The notes beneath the pieces were generated by a model that was not told the origin of the DNA, made no database searches, and was given only the letters and a program-made list of their open reading frames with translations. Source: Antilocapra americana (taxonomy: Eukaryota; Chordata; Mammalia; Artiodactyla; Antilocapridae). Taken from it: a stretch of DNA of 64,000 nucleotides. The stretch lies in contig ML664152.1 in assembly GCA_007570785.1 (NCBI GenBank), positions 2,728,911 to 2,792,910 on the forward strand. Reading direction: 5' to 3'. This document shows positions 35,482 to 46,513 of this stretch, in pieces (positions within the stretch are counted from its first letter, which is position 1; each line of letters starts with the position of its first letter). Position numbers and translations under genes: made by a program.

Positions 35482-36003
35482 CTGAAACAAAAGGCCGAGC
35501 GAACGAAGCATAAAAGTCAGGTCCGACTCCTGAGACTGTCCAGGGTGCTGGGCCCGGGTGGCAGGGACACAGTGTTCAGCACGACAGCCCTGGGAATGAC
35601 CTGAGTCGGCCACCCAGGGGCCTGCATCAGTGAGGCTAAGGTCCACAGCCCCCAGGTGGGTGCACAGCCAACAGAGGCTGACCGGGAAGTGGGCCTTCAG
35701 GACGAGCAGAGTGAGGACAGGAGCAGGAGAGAGGGAAGTGGGCAAAGACGAGACAGACAGGGGGCCCAGGCTCAGTGCATGGGGGCAGAGGGGCCGCTGA
35801 GAAGGTGGGGCTGGAGCTCAGTCAACATGCCAGCTGTGAGTGGCATCCAGGGCCCAGCCGGGCGTGGGTGTGCAAGACAACCAGACTGCACAGCAGCCTG
35901 GCATAAATGGACCCGGACAGAACTGGCCTGGGCTGGAGCAGGGGTGAATGGAGACCCTTCCAAGGGCAGGTCATACTCTAGCCACTGGCCTGTGTACAAG
36001 CTG

Positions 36004-36082
36004 GTGGGGAGGGGAGGGAGGAGGGAGGAGGGGAAGGAGGGGGAGGGAAGGGAGAGGCAGGAAGGAGGGAGGATGGGGGAGC
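36004..36082. repeat. Purine tract (GGGA/GGA)n in RRP1 intron 12
   Basis: Almost pure purine on the plus strand, with many G3 runs, so G-quadruplex or triplex (H-DNA) capable. RRP1 is transcribed from the minus-strand sequence, so its RNA is C/T-rich here and the G-rich strand is the template. Confidence 0.85.
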
Positions 36083-36419
36083 GGCAGGAGATCAAGAAGG
36101 GTACAGTGAGGGTTCCTGGAGGATGCTGCAGAGGGGGAAGGGGAGGCGTGGAGCAGGTCAAATCAAAGACGGAAAAGGGTCAGGAAGAGGCAGCAGACCA
36201 AGCCGCAGGGAAGGAGAATGGGAAGGACAGCAAGGATGCCTGGGGCCAGGGTGCCACATCTCTAGGATATGTGGGCGGTGGGGGTAGGGGGCTTGCAGCA
36301 GGATAGGGAGGGAGGCAGAGTCACGTGCAGAGGGAGACAGGCCTCAGTCACAGGTGACATGAGCAGGGGAAGGGCGGGAAAAAGAACACAGGTAACGAAG
36401 CCCACACTGCCAGGCCTAC

Positions 36420-36530
36420 CTGTCCTGTCCTGCAGCTGGGATACAGACAAGCGCTTCTTCATTCTCACCCGTCTCCCGCCCCGCGGATTCCGGTATGCTT
36501 CTTCTGGGATGTCAGCTTCAGGGAAGAGGC
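36420..36530 (-). CDS. RRP1: RRP1 exon 12 (residues 337-374)
   Basis: Encodes LFPEADIPEEAYRNPRGGRR then VRMKKRLSVSQLQDRT. The LFPE-DIPE motif is conserved in RRP1. The acceptor is CCTCAG and the donor GTAGGC. Confidence 0.93.
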
Positions 36531-37400
36531 CTGAGGACCAAGGCAGGTGGTCAGGAGGCTGCGGGCCAGGGTGCTTACAGTCCGTAAGCCCACTGCCCCC
36601 AGCAGCCCACAGGCACCATGGCCACGAGCTCTGGGCAAGGAGCCCTGGTCTGACTCCCACACAGCCAAGGGCGACTCACAGGGCACTGCCAGACACTGTC
36701 TGGAAGAGCCCACGTGAGTGCTGGACGTGTCGCGCTCTGCCTCACACTTAGCTGGGGGGAGTCAAGAGACCCTTCAAAATACTGATGGGCTTGAGTCACA
36801 CAAGCGTATGTCAATCAAAACCCACCAGATGAACCCAATGTTCACATGCTCTGTTGTGTGTTACCTTCACCTAGAAAGTACAACCCCAGCATAAAGTATT
36901 GAGTAAGCATACTCTGACTGAGGGGTGGAGGCAGATATATGACAGATCAAAGACGATAATATGCTAATAGTAGAATCTAGGTACTCACTGTAGAATCCTT
37001 GAGACTGCACATATTTAAAATTTTTCATAATGAAATGTTGGGGGGAAAACACATCTTCAACATTAAACTTTCTAAGAAACTGTCTTTCAGAACAAGCCAT
37101 TCCAGCTCCACCAGCCACAGGCCGAGAAGTCGACCTGTATGTGGCACCACAGGCCAGCAGTGTGGCCAGCCAGGGGAGCTTGCTAGAAATCCAGGTTCTC
37201 GGGCGGGCCACCCCCCACCCCACATACTCAGCCGTGAGAACCCCAGGCTTCACCAGCATGAGAGCTGCGCGGGCCCGCAGCAGGCTCCCCCAGAGAAACA
37301 CCCTGGCCTCCCTGCAACCACCGGTGCTGGGGGGTGAGCCCGTGACCCAATCCACTCCCCGGAGGATGAGATGCCGTCAAGCCTGGCGCCCAGGGCTCAC

Positions 37401-37420
37401 CTTCCGCGAGGGCCTGCAAT
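37401..37420 (-). CDS. RRP1: RRP1 exon 11, 20-nt microexon (residues 330-337)
   Basis: Only 20 nt: it finishes a Lys codon, encodes LQALAE and starts a Gly codon. The acceptor is TTCCAG and the donor GTGAGC. It keeps frame between exons 10 and 12 and matches the KLQDLAGG segment of the human protein as I recall it. Confidence 0.93.
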
Positions 37421-37537
37421 CTGGAAGGACGAGAGAGTCACTCACCACACATATGGAGAGGAAGGATCGCCTCCCTAGGGAAGGCCCTCCAAACCCGGTC
37501 TCTGAAGATGGGCAGAGTGGAGGGCCAGGGTACTCAC

Positions 37538-37635
37538 TTCCGGATCACTTTGTAGAGGCGCTTCCGGTTCTGTGGAGGGGTATCCTGGCGACTGGCCATC
37601 TCGAACAGTCTGTTGGCAACAGCCTTGTAATCAAA
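37538..37635 (-). CDS. RRP1: RRP1 exon 10 (residues 298-330)
   Basis: Encodes FDYKAVANRLFEMASRQDTP then PQNRKRLYKVIR, a strongly conserved block of RRP1 proteins. The acceptor is GAACAG and the donor GTGAGT. Confidence 0.96.
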
Positions 37636-38271
37636 CTGTTCAATGGAGAGAGGCCGTGGAGGCCCAGTCAGCCCACAGGTGCTCCCAGAATGAGACCCAA
37701 CAGAGAACAAGCAAGAGGACCAAAGCTAAGGCCGCCTGATGCCCCCGGCTGTGCCCCACACCCTCCTCTACCCGGCAAGCGCCAGTCCCAGCACACGCAG
37801 CCCCTGAGAACATGAGGGGCCGCATGGCGAGCCTCTGCACAACTGTAGATCCTCCGGGAGCCATGTCAAAACAAGCACAGGAACAAGTGAAATTAATCTG
37901 GTGAATTTAGCCCAAGACATCTGAGATCTTACTAACTCATCAAGCAATCAACATCTGACACTGACTAGGAAGGCCCCTACAGGTCCAATCCATCTGGAGT
38001 CCCTGATCTTGTCTGCTGAGCTCAGGCTCCGAGTGGGGACCTGAAAGCCCCCACTCAGCAGGTGCCACCCCAGTGGCTCCAGCACCTGAAGGGGCCGGGA
38101 GTAGAGGCGGGGTGACTGCTGAGCTGGAAACCTGGGCCCAACTCCCCTTTCAGCAAGTCTGTGTTCTACACAGACTCCAGGGCCCCTGCCTCCCACCCAG
38201 TCCCAGGCAGACAGATGCCGCCCAGCTTGACGTCCACTGCCGAGAGCCCAGCCCACAGCCCAGCCACACAC

Positions 38272-38351
38272 CTGGAGGACGGTGCTGGCGCCATCCTCAC
38301 CGTCACTTCCTGCCTGCTCGTCCAAGGGACGCCGAGCCCTGCGGACAGGAC
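38272..38351 (-). CDS. RRP1: RRP1 exon 9 (residues 271-297)
   Basis: Encodes a linker, PVRRARRPLDEQAGSDGEDG and ASTVLQ. The acceptor is TTCTAG and the donor GTGTGT. Sequence is weakly conserved, but position, phase and the EQAGSD-type motif fit the family. Confidence 0.88.
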
Positions 38352-39029
38352 CTAGAACACAAGGGCCCCCAGGATCAGACACGCCTATGCCGCAGGAGTT
38401 ACAGGCCACACCCGGGCCGCGGAGGAGCAGGACGGCACACAGCAGGACGGCAGGAGCACTGAGGGCCTTCCCCAGGGCAGCAATGCCCCCACAGACCGGG
38501 AACCAAAGAGCCATCCCAGAGGTGGCAGGGCCTGACCACTCCCAGTGAAACTGGGAGGGGCTGACAAAACAAGGGGGCACCTTAGGCAGCAATGGCGGGA
38601 GCCCCAGGAGGAGGAGGAAGGGGGCTGTCCAGCTATAGGCGGCCTGGACTAAGAGGTGAGCAAGGAGAGCCGTTTCGGGTGAGGGAGCAGACGCCAGGCA
38701 CTTGGGGCCCTGCCGTCTTTACCTACAGAGGACAGGTTCGATCACCAGCTGGACTGAGAAGCGAGCATGTGCGGCCAAGAATGCCACCAGCAGGGCTGTG
38801 GGCAGGCCCTAGGCTACCACAGGCCCTGGGGTCCATCTGTGTCAGTCACTCAGGCTACTGAGGGCGAGGAGGAGGAGGGCCAGAAGGACGTCCAGGACGG
38901 CCAGAGAGTGCTGAGGGGGTGGCTGACCAACAGGAAAGCCAGGGGTGCCAACAAGGGTGCCAGACTCAGGCTGCAGCCATCAACTCTTGCGCCTACCATC
39001 CGATGACCTCCCACCAGGGCACAGGACCG

Positions 39030-40330
39030 TACAGGGTGCAGATGTACAAATGTGCCAGAACACCTGGCATCAACAAAGAAAAAGAAGCTGGACCCTTACT
39101 ACCACCACGGACTAAAATTAACCCAACACAGACCAAAGACCTAAAGAAAGAACCAAAACAGTGAAACTCAGATGAAAACATAGGGCAAAAGCCTCAGGAG
39201 ACTGGATCTGGCCATGAGTACTTAGACTAAAGGCACAAGTAACATGAAAAATTAAGACAACCAGACTTGATGAGAACTTTCTCTACACATCAAGAGACTG
39301 TGAACAAAGTAGGAAGGCCACCCATACAGCAGAAGACAGCCGCACATCATAACCTGGGGAGGAGTTACAACCCGAACATATGAAAGGGCAAGTTAGTCAC
39401 ACAGTCGTGTCCAACTCTCTGCGATCCCACGGACTGCAGCCTGCCAGGTCCTCTGTGCATGGAATTCCCCAGGCAAGAGTACTGGAGTGGGCTGCCATTT
39501 CCTTCTCCAGAGTCTCCTGCATTGCAGGCAAATTTTTTTACCAACTGAGCTACTAGGGAAGATGCCAGAACATATGAAGACCTCCTAAAACACAATGAAA
39601 AAACAATGACTCAAAAAATGGGCCAAGGGCTTGAATAAACATTCCTCCAAAAATATGTGAAGAGCCAACAAGCACATGAAAAGGTGCCTGACCCCAACAG
39701 TCACTAGGGAGATGCAAACCACAGCCACCAAGACAACCCTCGCGCTCAGCAGGGGGGCCACAGTCAAAGACGAGGACCTGGGAGGACGTGGAGGAACTGG
39801 AGCCCTCCTGCACTGCTGGCGGGAACGTAACGAGGCCCCTGCTGTGGTAACAGCGTGGCGGCTCCTGGAGAGTTAAACATGGATTACCCGAGGACCCAGC
39901 AATCCCATTTCTGGGTGCAGCCCAAAAAGAATTGAGAGCAGGGTCTCAAACAGATATTCGTATACCCGTGTTCATAACAGCATTAACCACAACAGAAAAA
40001 CATGGAAGCAACTCCAAACTCCATCTACCAACAAAGAACAAAATGTGAACTACACATTCAATGCTGTATTGCTCAGCCTCAAAACATTCCCACACAGGAT
40101 CCGGTGTGGCTCAGGGAACTAAGCCAGACAGAGACAAATACTGTGTGAGCCCACTGCTATAAACACAGAGCCAACAGGCAGGGCCACAGGGCTGACAGCA
40201 GGGCGGCGGGGCCCAGAGCTGTGCTGGGCGGAGGGAGGCACGAGGACAGCTCCGGTCTAGGAAGACGAGAAGTTCCAAAGACAGAGAGCGAGGACAGCTA
40301 TACAACGTGAACATACTTAGTGCCACTGAG
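39030..40330 (+). repeat. L1 ORF2 3' region in RRP1 intron 8, antisense to the gene
   Basis: Plus-strand L1 text: 'aaaagaagctggacccttactacc', 'ggctcaaaaaatgggccaagggcttgaataaaca'-like sequence at 39,600, 'ggagatgcaaaccacagccaccaagacaaccct', 'acagcattaaccacaacagaaaaacatggaagcaactcc'. It is old and interrupted by stops and one SINE. Confidence 0.75.
39388..39565 (-). repeat. Bov-tA SINE inserted in the intron 8 L1
   Basis: Antisense Bov-tA ('gtcgtgtccaactctctgcgatcccacggactgcagcc' to 'ttaccaactgagctactagggaaga'). 'gaacatatgaa' occurs on both sides (about 39,375 and 39,568), a likely target duplication. Confidence 0.88.
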
Positions 40331-40752
40331 CCGTGCCTCACACACGGTTAAGCTGGCAGACCTCACGCCACATGTGTTCTACAACAAAAGGCAGGGGTGG
40401 AAAAGTCTGCAGCTGGTGGAGGACAAGCATCCCTAAAGGCATGAGGACCCACCATACAGTCCCAAGGACACAGCCATGAGCCCAGCTGGCACCCCACGAG
40501 GACCCACTGAGCACAAGGTGGACAGGCTGGACCGGACACTGTCAACAGAGGCCCACGGCCCCGCTCCAGGGGAACACTCACACGTGCTGCTGGCTACCCT
40601 TCGTTCATACCCTCTCCCTCGTCCAGCTCAACTCAGTGGGCCCCACTCCCAACACCAGGGACACACAGCTCCCATCCTGGTGGGTGGGGCCGGGCACCTG
40701 GTGGTGGGAGACGGGCCAAAAACATGAGCAAGTGACTTACATAATTTTAAGT

Positions 40753-41036
40753 GCTGCTGCTGCTGCTGCTAAATCACATCAGTTGTGTCCGATTCTGTGA
40801 GACCCCATAGACGGCAGCCCACCAGGCTTCCCCGTCCCTGGGATTCTCCAGACAAGAACACTGGAGTGGGTTGCCATTGCCTTCTCCAATGCATGAAAGT
40901 GAAAAGTGGAAGTGAAGTCGCTCAGTTGTGTCCGACTCTTCGAGACCCCATGGACTGCAGGTGACCGGGCTCCTCCGTCCATGGGATTTTCCAGGCAAGA
41001 ATACTGGAGTGGGGTGCCATTGCCTTCTCCGAATTT
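40753..41036 (-). repeat. Bov-A2 SINE (dimer) in RRP1 intron 8, same sense as the gene
   Basis: Two Bov-A monomers joined by 'gcatgaaagtgaaaagtggaagtgaagtcgctcag'. The first begins after a (TGC)n run. Each monomer shows the 'ttgccattgccttctcc' type end. In RRP1 sense it encodes the commonly seen Bov-A2 peptide (EKAMATHSSVLVWRIPGTG), not a native protein part. Confidence 0.92.
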
Positions 41037-41414
41037 TAAGTGATTTACTCCAAAAAGTGATCCACCAGGGAAATGCCCATTGAGCAAGCTGGGTAGGGAT
41101 TGGGAGGCTGCACTCCCAACTGGGCAGGGCAGGAGTGTTGGAGGGCAGAGACCTCACAGGGGCGGGGAGGGTGGGGAAGATACCAGGTGACAGGAGCAGA
41201 GCTGTGAGGACACGCCGGGGGGTGGGGGGGCATGGAGTGGACGCTGGGAGAGCGAAGGACATGTGTGTTTGGTTCAAGGTCAGCTGGGCTGGCGCACTGA
41301 GAACAGACTTCAGGCGCGAGGGCAGAAGCGAGGGGTGGGACAGGAGAGGAAGGTGAGGGTTCACTGCAGGCTGGAACCAGGACAGGCTGTCACCCTGGTG
41401 CCTGCGGTCCTCAC

Positions 41415-41608
41415 CTTTAGGGGGCTCTCTGGACAGCACGCCCTGCTCCTGTGCCTCCTCCTCTGACAGCTCCTCCTCCTCCATCAGCTCCTCCTCCTCC
41501 ATCAGCTCCTCCTCCTCCAGTTCATTCAGGAGCTCTTCAATGGCCAGTGGGGCCTGCTCCACAATTGTTTCAAAGATGCCTTGAGCGATGTTGTGCAAAA
41601 CCAGAGAG
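41415..41608 (-). CDS. RRP1: RRP1 exon 8 (residues 206-271), with acidic tandem repeat
   Basis: Encodes SLVLHNIAQGIFETIVEQAP and LAIEELLNEL, the end of the Nop52 domain, then three in-frame 18-bp units (41,464-41,517) giving EEEELM, EEEELM, EEEELS, and EAQEQGVLSREPPK. The acceptor is CCTCAG and the donor GTGAGG. The frame stays open past the donor through intron 8 to 40,774, so retention of this intron would not terminate at once. Confidence 0.94.
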
Positions 41609-41774
41609 CTGAGGGGCAACACAGAGCCACCATCAGATTGGACCATCCTTGTGCCACCCCTCCCCACACTGGCCTCTGGACCTTGCTGGACTGTTGTGAG
41701 CACACGGCATCTCCCAAGGGCGGCTCCTCAGGGACTCAACAGAACACAGGAGGCAGGTGGGAGACATTACTCAC

Positions 41775-41839
41775 TCCTGAGTCTGCGCAGCGATCGTGCA
41801 GAAGGGCCCGATGAGCCTGAGGTTCTGGTCCGCGGTCAG
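41775..41839 (-). CDS. RRP1: RRP1 exon 7 (residues 185-206)
   Basis: Encodes LTADQNLRLIGPFCTIAAQT and Q, then two bases of Asp. The acceptor is TTCAG and the donor GTGAGT. Several residues differ from the human exon as I recall it (human is richer in Arg/Lys here), so this short exon looks relatively fast-evolving. Confidence 0.93.
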
Positions 41840-41933
41840 CTGAAGGGAATGGGCTGGGGCTCAGCTCCAGGGCCACAGGCCCCGAGCAGCCTGCTACTGC
41901 CCACCCCTGCCCTGCCTGGTGCCAACCACCTAC

Positions 41934-42063
41934 CTCATGGGCACCCACTGTGGTCAGCTCCTCCAGGAAGATCTCGATGAAGTGGCTCTTCACCCCGTTG
42001 GGGGCTTCACTGTCCGGGTGCAGGATCTCTGTCGTTAGCAGCTCCAGCAGCTGCTCAGTTTGT
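41934..42063 (-). CDS. RRP1: RRP1 exon 6 (residues 141-184)
   Basis: Encodes QTEQLLELLTTEILHPDSEA, then PNGVKSHFIEIFLEELTTVG and AHE, the most conserved core of the Nop52 domain. The acceptor is CCCCAG and the donor GTAGGT. Confidence 0.96.
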
Positions 42064-42989
42064 CTGGGGAAGAAGCAGCAAGTCTGGCAGCAGCACCAGG
42101 GTGCTGTCCCTGGACCAGAAGGGACCCAGGCCAGGGCCAGAGACCTCTCCTCCAGGCCACGACACACACACACTTACCGAACGTCACCCTCAGTCTATTA
42201 CATGCGTGAGAATGGAAAAGGGCCAGAAAAGCAGATAAACTAGCTGTTTACACAGGGCAATGGGAAGTTATCAGCTTCTTCATAAGGACCTGAGGCTGAA
42301 TTACCAGCAACAATGAGGAGAGAACTACCTTCCTAAAAACACCCCCATGTTAACACACCATCGCTTCCACTGAGGCTGCTGCAAACCCTGCCCCCTCCCA
42401 AAGACAGCAAAGCCCTCAATCCTGGTATGAGGGACACTGCCAGCCTCGGGGCTTCACAGGATTTTTAAGGATGAAAATCACTAAAAACCAGAGGTAGCCT
42501 GGCCTTGGAATCGAGTCACCCAGAGCCATTCTCAACCTAGAAAAACAGCTCCGTAACTACAGTCCAACTCCTGCTGATTTTTTTATTGGCTAGGGGTTAG
42601 GCCAGGGGCAAGACTTGAACTCTGTGATCCAGAAGATGGAAAAGTCCTACAGTGATGTGGGCCGTAAGTTGACCTCTCCAGTATGGCGGCTGCTTTGACA
42701 TCTGGGTCCTAGATTTATTATCCTTGTACTTAAAAATAAACTGCTTTACCATCACTTTTTAAACATAAATCAATTCAAAATGTGCTGAGTCAATCAATTT
42801 TAAGCCCTTCCCCTACACTTGCCCTCCCCAAGCTTGGTGGCAGCAGGACACCCACAGGTGGGATGTTTGGACACACTCTCAGTAAAATAAAAAAGCAGTC
42901 TCTATAAATTCCACACCCAATTCCATGTCCCTTTTGTACCAAGCACAGAACACCATATTTTCTACCATATTTTAAAAGTAATTGTCGGA

Positions 42990-43113
42990 GAGTCCCCTGG
43001 TGGCCTAGTGGATTCCAGGCTTTCACTGCCATGGCCAGGGTTCAAACTGGGGTTCAAACCCTGGCTGAGAAACTGAGACCCCACAAGCCATGCAGCATAG
43101 CCAAAGAAAACAT
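42990..43113 (+). repeat. CHR-1-type SINE in RRP1 intron 5
   Basis: 'gagtcccctggtggcctagtggattccaggctttcactgcc', 'gaaactgagaccccacaagccatgcagcatagcc'. The rest of intron 5 shows no recognised feature. Confidence 0.82.
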
Positions 43114-43606
43114 TCTTTTAAGTATTTGTCTGCTGGAATTAAAATTGCTTTTCAATGTTTTTTAAAAGTTTTCTGAGTTCTTTATACTGAGCACGCATCC
43201 CACCTATCATTAAAAAAAGTTTTTTTAAAAAATTTAATTTCAAACACTTTAAAATGTGAATCTGCAGAAACTCACTTTATGTTGTGATGTCAGACCGCCC
43301 CCTGGAGGTTTGGAAACCTGCTGGCAGACCCTGGATGCAGGGCTGCAGCGGGTGACAGACAGGTCCAGGCAGCAGTAGCCCCGCCCACTTGCTCAGGGAG
43401 CCCTGCCCACCTGTCTCTAGGAGGGACTAGAGGGGAGGGGGAGCTAAGATCAGCAGAGCCCTGCCCAGCCCCACTGGAGGACCCCACCCAGCTGCCAGTT
43501 GCCAGGAAGGCCTGAGGTGAGCCAGGAAACACAGACCCTCTCAGTCTGGAGGGATATAGACCAGGCATCAACGGGTGTGAGCGACGCAGGCGGTTGGGGC
43601 ACCCAC

Positions 43607-43668
43607 CTCTCGTCCCATCCCTGGGTCTGCAGGGTCTTCAGGGCCTCGCGCAGGACCATCCGCATGAG
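43607..43668 (-). CDS. RRP1: RRP1 exon 5 (residues 121-141)
   Basis: Encodes LMRMVLREALKTLQTQGWDE plus two bases of an Arg codon. The acceptor is CCACAG and the donor GTGGGT. Confidence 0.95.
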
Positions 43669-44098
43669 CTGTGGCACAGGAGGAGACCCTGTGAACAGAC
43701 CAGCCCAGACCTCCCCGCTGCCTGCCACCTATGTGCCCACCGGGCACCGTGGGCCTTCAAGAAGGCCAGGGGCTGGGCCTGGGGGCGGTGCCGCTCCGTT
43801 GGGGCTGGGATGCAGGAGCAGCAGGACAGACGCTGGGGAGCGACCGCAGCACCAGGGCTGATGGCTATGACGGACATTCCCAGAGTGAAAACAGGACGAG
43901 GAGAAGCCCCTCTGCGGGAGCAGAGCGTCCAGACACCCCAGGTCTGCACCGCACGGTGCCCCCCTCAGGGCCTCACCCTTGCCACTGTGGGGCAGGGGCG
44001 CCAAGACCAGGAGCCTGGACGCCGAGCTCGGGTCTGGGAGTGCTGCTCCCTAGCCCAGCACCACGGGGCCCCTTGCGGGGAGCGGGCAGCATCCTCAC

Positions 44099-44184
44099 CG
44101 TGTAAAACTTGTCCAGGCGCAGCCTGTCAATGCCCGGCCACTCACGGTTCATGGTCTGCCAGAAGGTCTGAAGGAACAGGTGCT
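44099..44184 (-). CDS. RRP1: RRP1 exon 4 (residues 92-120)
   Basis: Completes the split Gln and encodes [20 protein letters not shown] then LRLDKFYT. The acceptor is CCCTAG and the donor GTGAGG. Part of the Nop52 domain. Confidence 0.95.
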
Positions 44185-45665
44185 CTAGGGGAGGGACAAG
44201 ACCAGAAGAGTTGGGGGGAAGTAGCGCCTCTGGAGGGGAGGGGAGAGCAGAGACCATGAAGAAACCTGGTCAGGAGGCCCCACGGCAGCGGCCTTAGGGG
44301 CCCTCGGCCTGAGTGCGCTGAGAGCAGTGCTGCAGGTCTGGCTTAAAAACGGGACTTTCAGGAACCCCAGAAAGAAAAGTACAGCCCAGCCACAAGCCTG
44401 AACCACAGCCACATCTCTGAACATCAAGCGTAAAGAGAAGGTGAGGCCTGGCAGGAGAGGCGCTGCCCAGGCCACCCCTGCCCACATGCCCACTGCTGCC
44501 CAGCAGCACCTACAGCCCATTCCACCCCACCATGTACCCCACTGGACCCAGTGACCTGATCAAACACAAAACCCTGCCAATAACAGGTGTGTTGGGACCC
44601 GGGGGTTGTGGGTTCAACGAGGCCACCACAGTCCTAACCCTCAACCCTCAGAATACAACTTGGGAGACAGGTCTTTAAAGAGGCGATGAAGAGAAAAGGT
44701 CACTGGTGTGGCCCTAATCCAACCTGACTGCTGCCCTTATAAAGTGATGCAAGACACAGACATGCATAGCCAGACGGCCACGTGAGGACACAGAAAAGCC
44801 GGCCACCCACACACCGGAGAAGAGGCCTGCTGACGCCCTGACCTCGAGACACGAAGGCTACCACTATCACCTGAGGCAGCACGTCCCCACAGAGAGGGCT
44901 GCTCAGACCGCCCAGTGAAGGGCAGAACCGCGTCCGTTACCTCGCTCAAGTGTCTCCAGCTGGACGCTCTGGACTTGCCCTCCTGCTAAGCATGGAAACG
45001 CTTCTGCACGTTCTTGAAAAGTGAAACTTACAGAAAATGGATTTCCTCACATGCAGGACAGAGAGTCTCCCAAGAGAACAAGGTAGTGTCTGTAATTGCA
45101 CAACCCCTGCTTTCGATGACTTGGGCTACTTAACCATAACCGAACTACACCTGCCCATACAGCCAAGGCACCACCAGCAATGGTCCCAGTGGGCCCAAGG
45201 TCCAGGCCAGGGAGGCCGCCCAGCCTTGGCTGCCCTTGGAGGTCACAGATGCTGGCACACAGGCTCCATCCCCAGAGCTCAACTCAACAGGACCACGGTC
45301 TACATACACATCAGGATTTCTAAAGACACAAGTGATGCCAAAAGGCAGGCGGCAGGGCTGAGGATCCCTGATGCTGGTCCAAAGAAGTCACACTGCAGGG
45401 AGCTCATGCCGTCAGCTGCGGACACTCCACAGCTTCCACCAAGATTCTAAATGGAAGGCATTAGCCCTGCAGACCTCAGAGCCGAGTCTCTTCTGGGTGA
45501 GTGAGGAACGCGTGCTGGAAACCACAATAGCCTCTCCCTCACCAGCAAATGCCAGCCGGGATGGGGACTTCGCTCTTGCTCTCAGAACGCAGGCTTCATG
45601 TTCAGGGGCTGGGTCTCTGCGGATCCAGCCACAGTGCTGGGGGTCACTGTGGCAAAGGTACTTAC

Positions 45666-45723
45666 GTGCTTCTGTGGTCTGGAAAGCATGGATAAGCTGG
45701 GAAATGGTCCGGCCAAGTTCCTC
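45666..45723 (-). CDS. RRP1: RRP1 exon 3 (residues 73-92)
   Basis: Encodes EELGRTISQLIHAFQTTEA and the first base of a Gln codon. The acceptor is TATGCAG and the donor GTAAGT. Confidence 0.95.
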
Positions 45724-46063
45724 CTGCATAGGAAACAGGACAAACGCCCTCAGTCCCTGAACAAATGGGATCCTATGCAACAAGCGGCGGCAGGGAGAAT
45801 CTTAACTGTCCTCAGCCATTGTGGGAGCTGGCTCCACAGCTCCGGTCCCACAGCTTGGGGTCTGGAAGTCTCACACCACTTGAAGAGGGCTCCCTTGAAG
45901 GCCATGCCCACCTACCCTCACGAAAAGCAAGGGCAGAGACTGCCCTCCTGACCAAAGCCCAACACTCAGTAATGCAGACTAACAGGAAAGGGGGGCTGAG
46001 GAGACCCCCCAGGTTACTGCCTGCCTGCTTGCCTTGGCATACAAGCTACCCTAGTGCACGAGG

Positions 46064-46175
46064 CCCTAGTGGAGCACCTGAACTGTACTAAGTGCCCTCA
46101 GTACTCAGGGCGTTCTGGACCCTAGTGGAGCACCTGAACTGTACTAAGTACCCTCAGCACTCAGGGTATTCTGAA
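46064..46175. repeat. 56-bp direct tandem duplication in RRP1 intron 2
   Basis: Two copies start 'ccctagtggagcacctgaactgtactaagt' at 46,064 and 46,120; the period is 56 bp with only a few mismatches, so it is a recent tandem duplication. Confidence 0.9.
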
Positions 46176-46513
46176 GAGCAAACAATTCCTGCTGAGACAC
46201 ATCCCAAGAAAGGCGAGTGCTTGAGGGCAGTGACATCACTCTGTAAGATACAAAACGTCGGACATGCGCCATGATACACGTGCTCAACCTACAGATGGTA
46301 TGACACCAGAGCAACCCTCAGGGACTCTGGGTGCTGATGATGTGGTGGGTGGGTCCATGTATTGTGAGAAAGTGCCCACTCCGGTAGGAGTGTGGATAAC
46401 GGGGGAAATGGCATATGAGAAATCACAATACCTTCTCCTCTCATTGCGCTGTGAACTTAAAACTGCTCTAAAGCATAGAGTCTATTTTTATACAAAAAAC
46501 AATTAAGAAAAAA

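Noticed and set aside
35431..35745. Alternative reading of the last RRP1 exon ending near 35,431
   Set aside because: It does not match the phase left by exon 12; the chosen frame matches the basic RRP1 C-terminus and stops at 35,258.
35656..36306. 216-codon open frame, plus strand
   Set aside because: Runs through the purine tract of RRP1 intron 12, giving a Gly/Arg/Glu-rich product of no family.
37030..37815. 261-codon open frame, plus strand
   Set aside because: Lies antisense over RRP1 exons 10 and 11 and the adjoining introns; it is a shadow of the real exons.
43594..44259. 221-codon open frame, plus strand
   Set aside because: Antisense across RRP1 exons 4 and 5 and intron 4; low stop density from GC content explains it.
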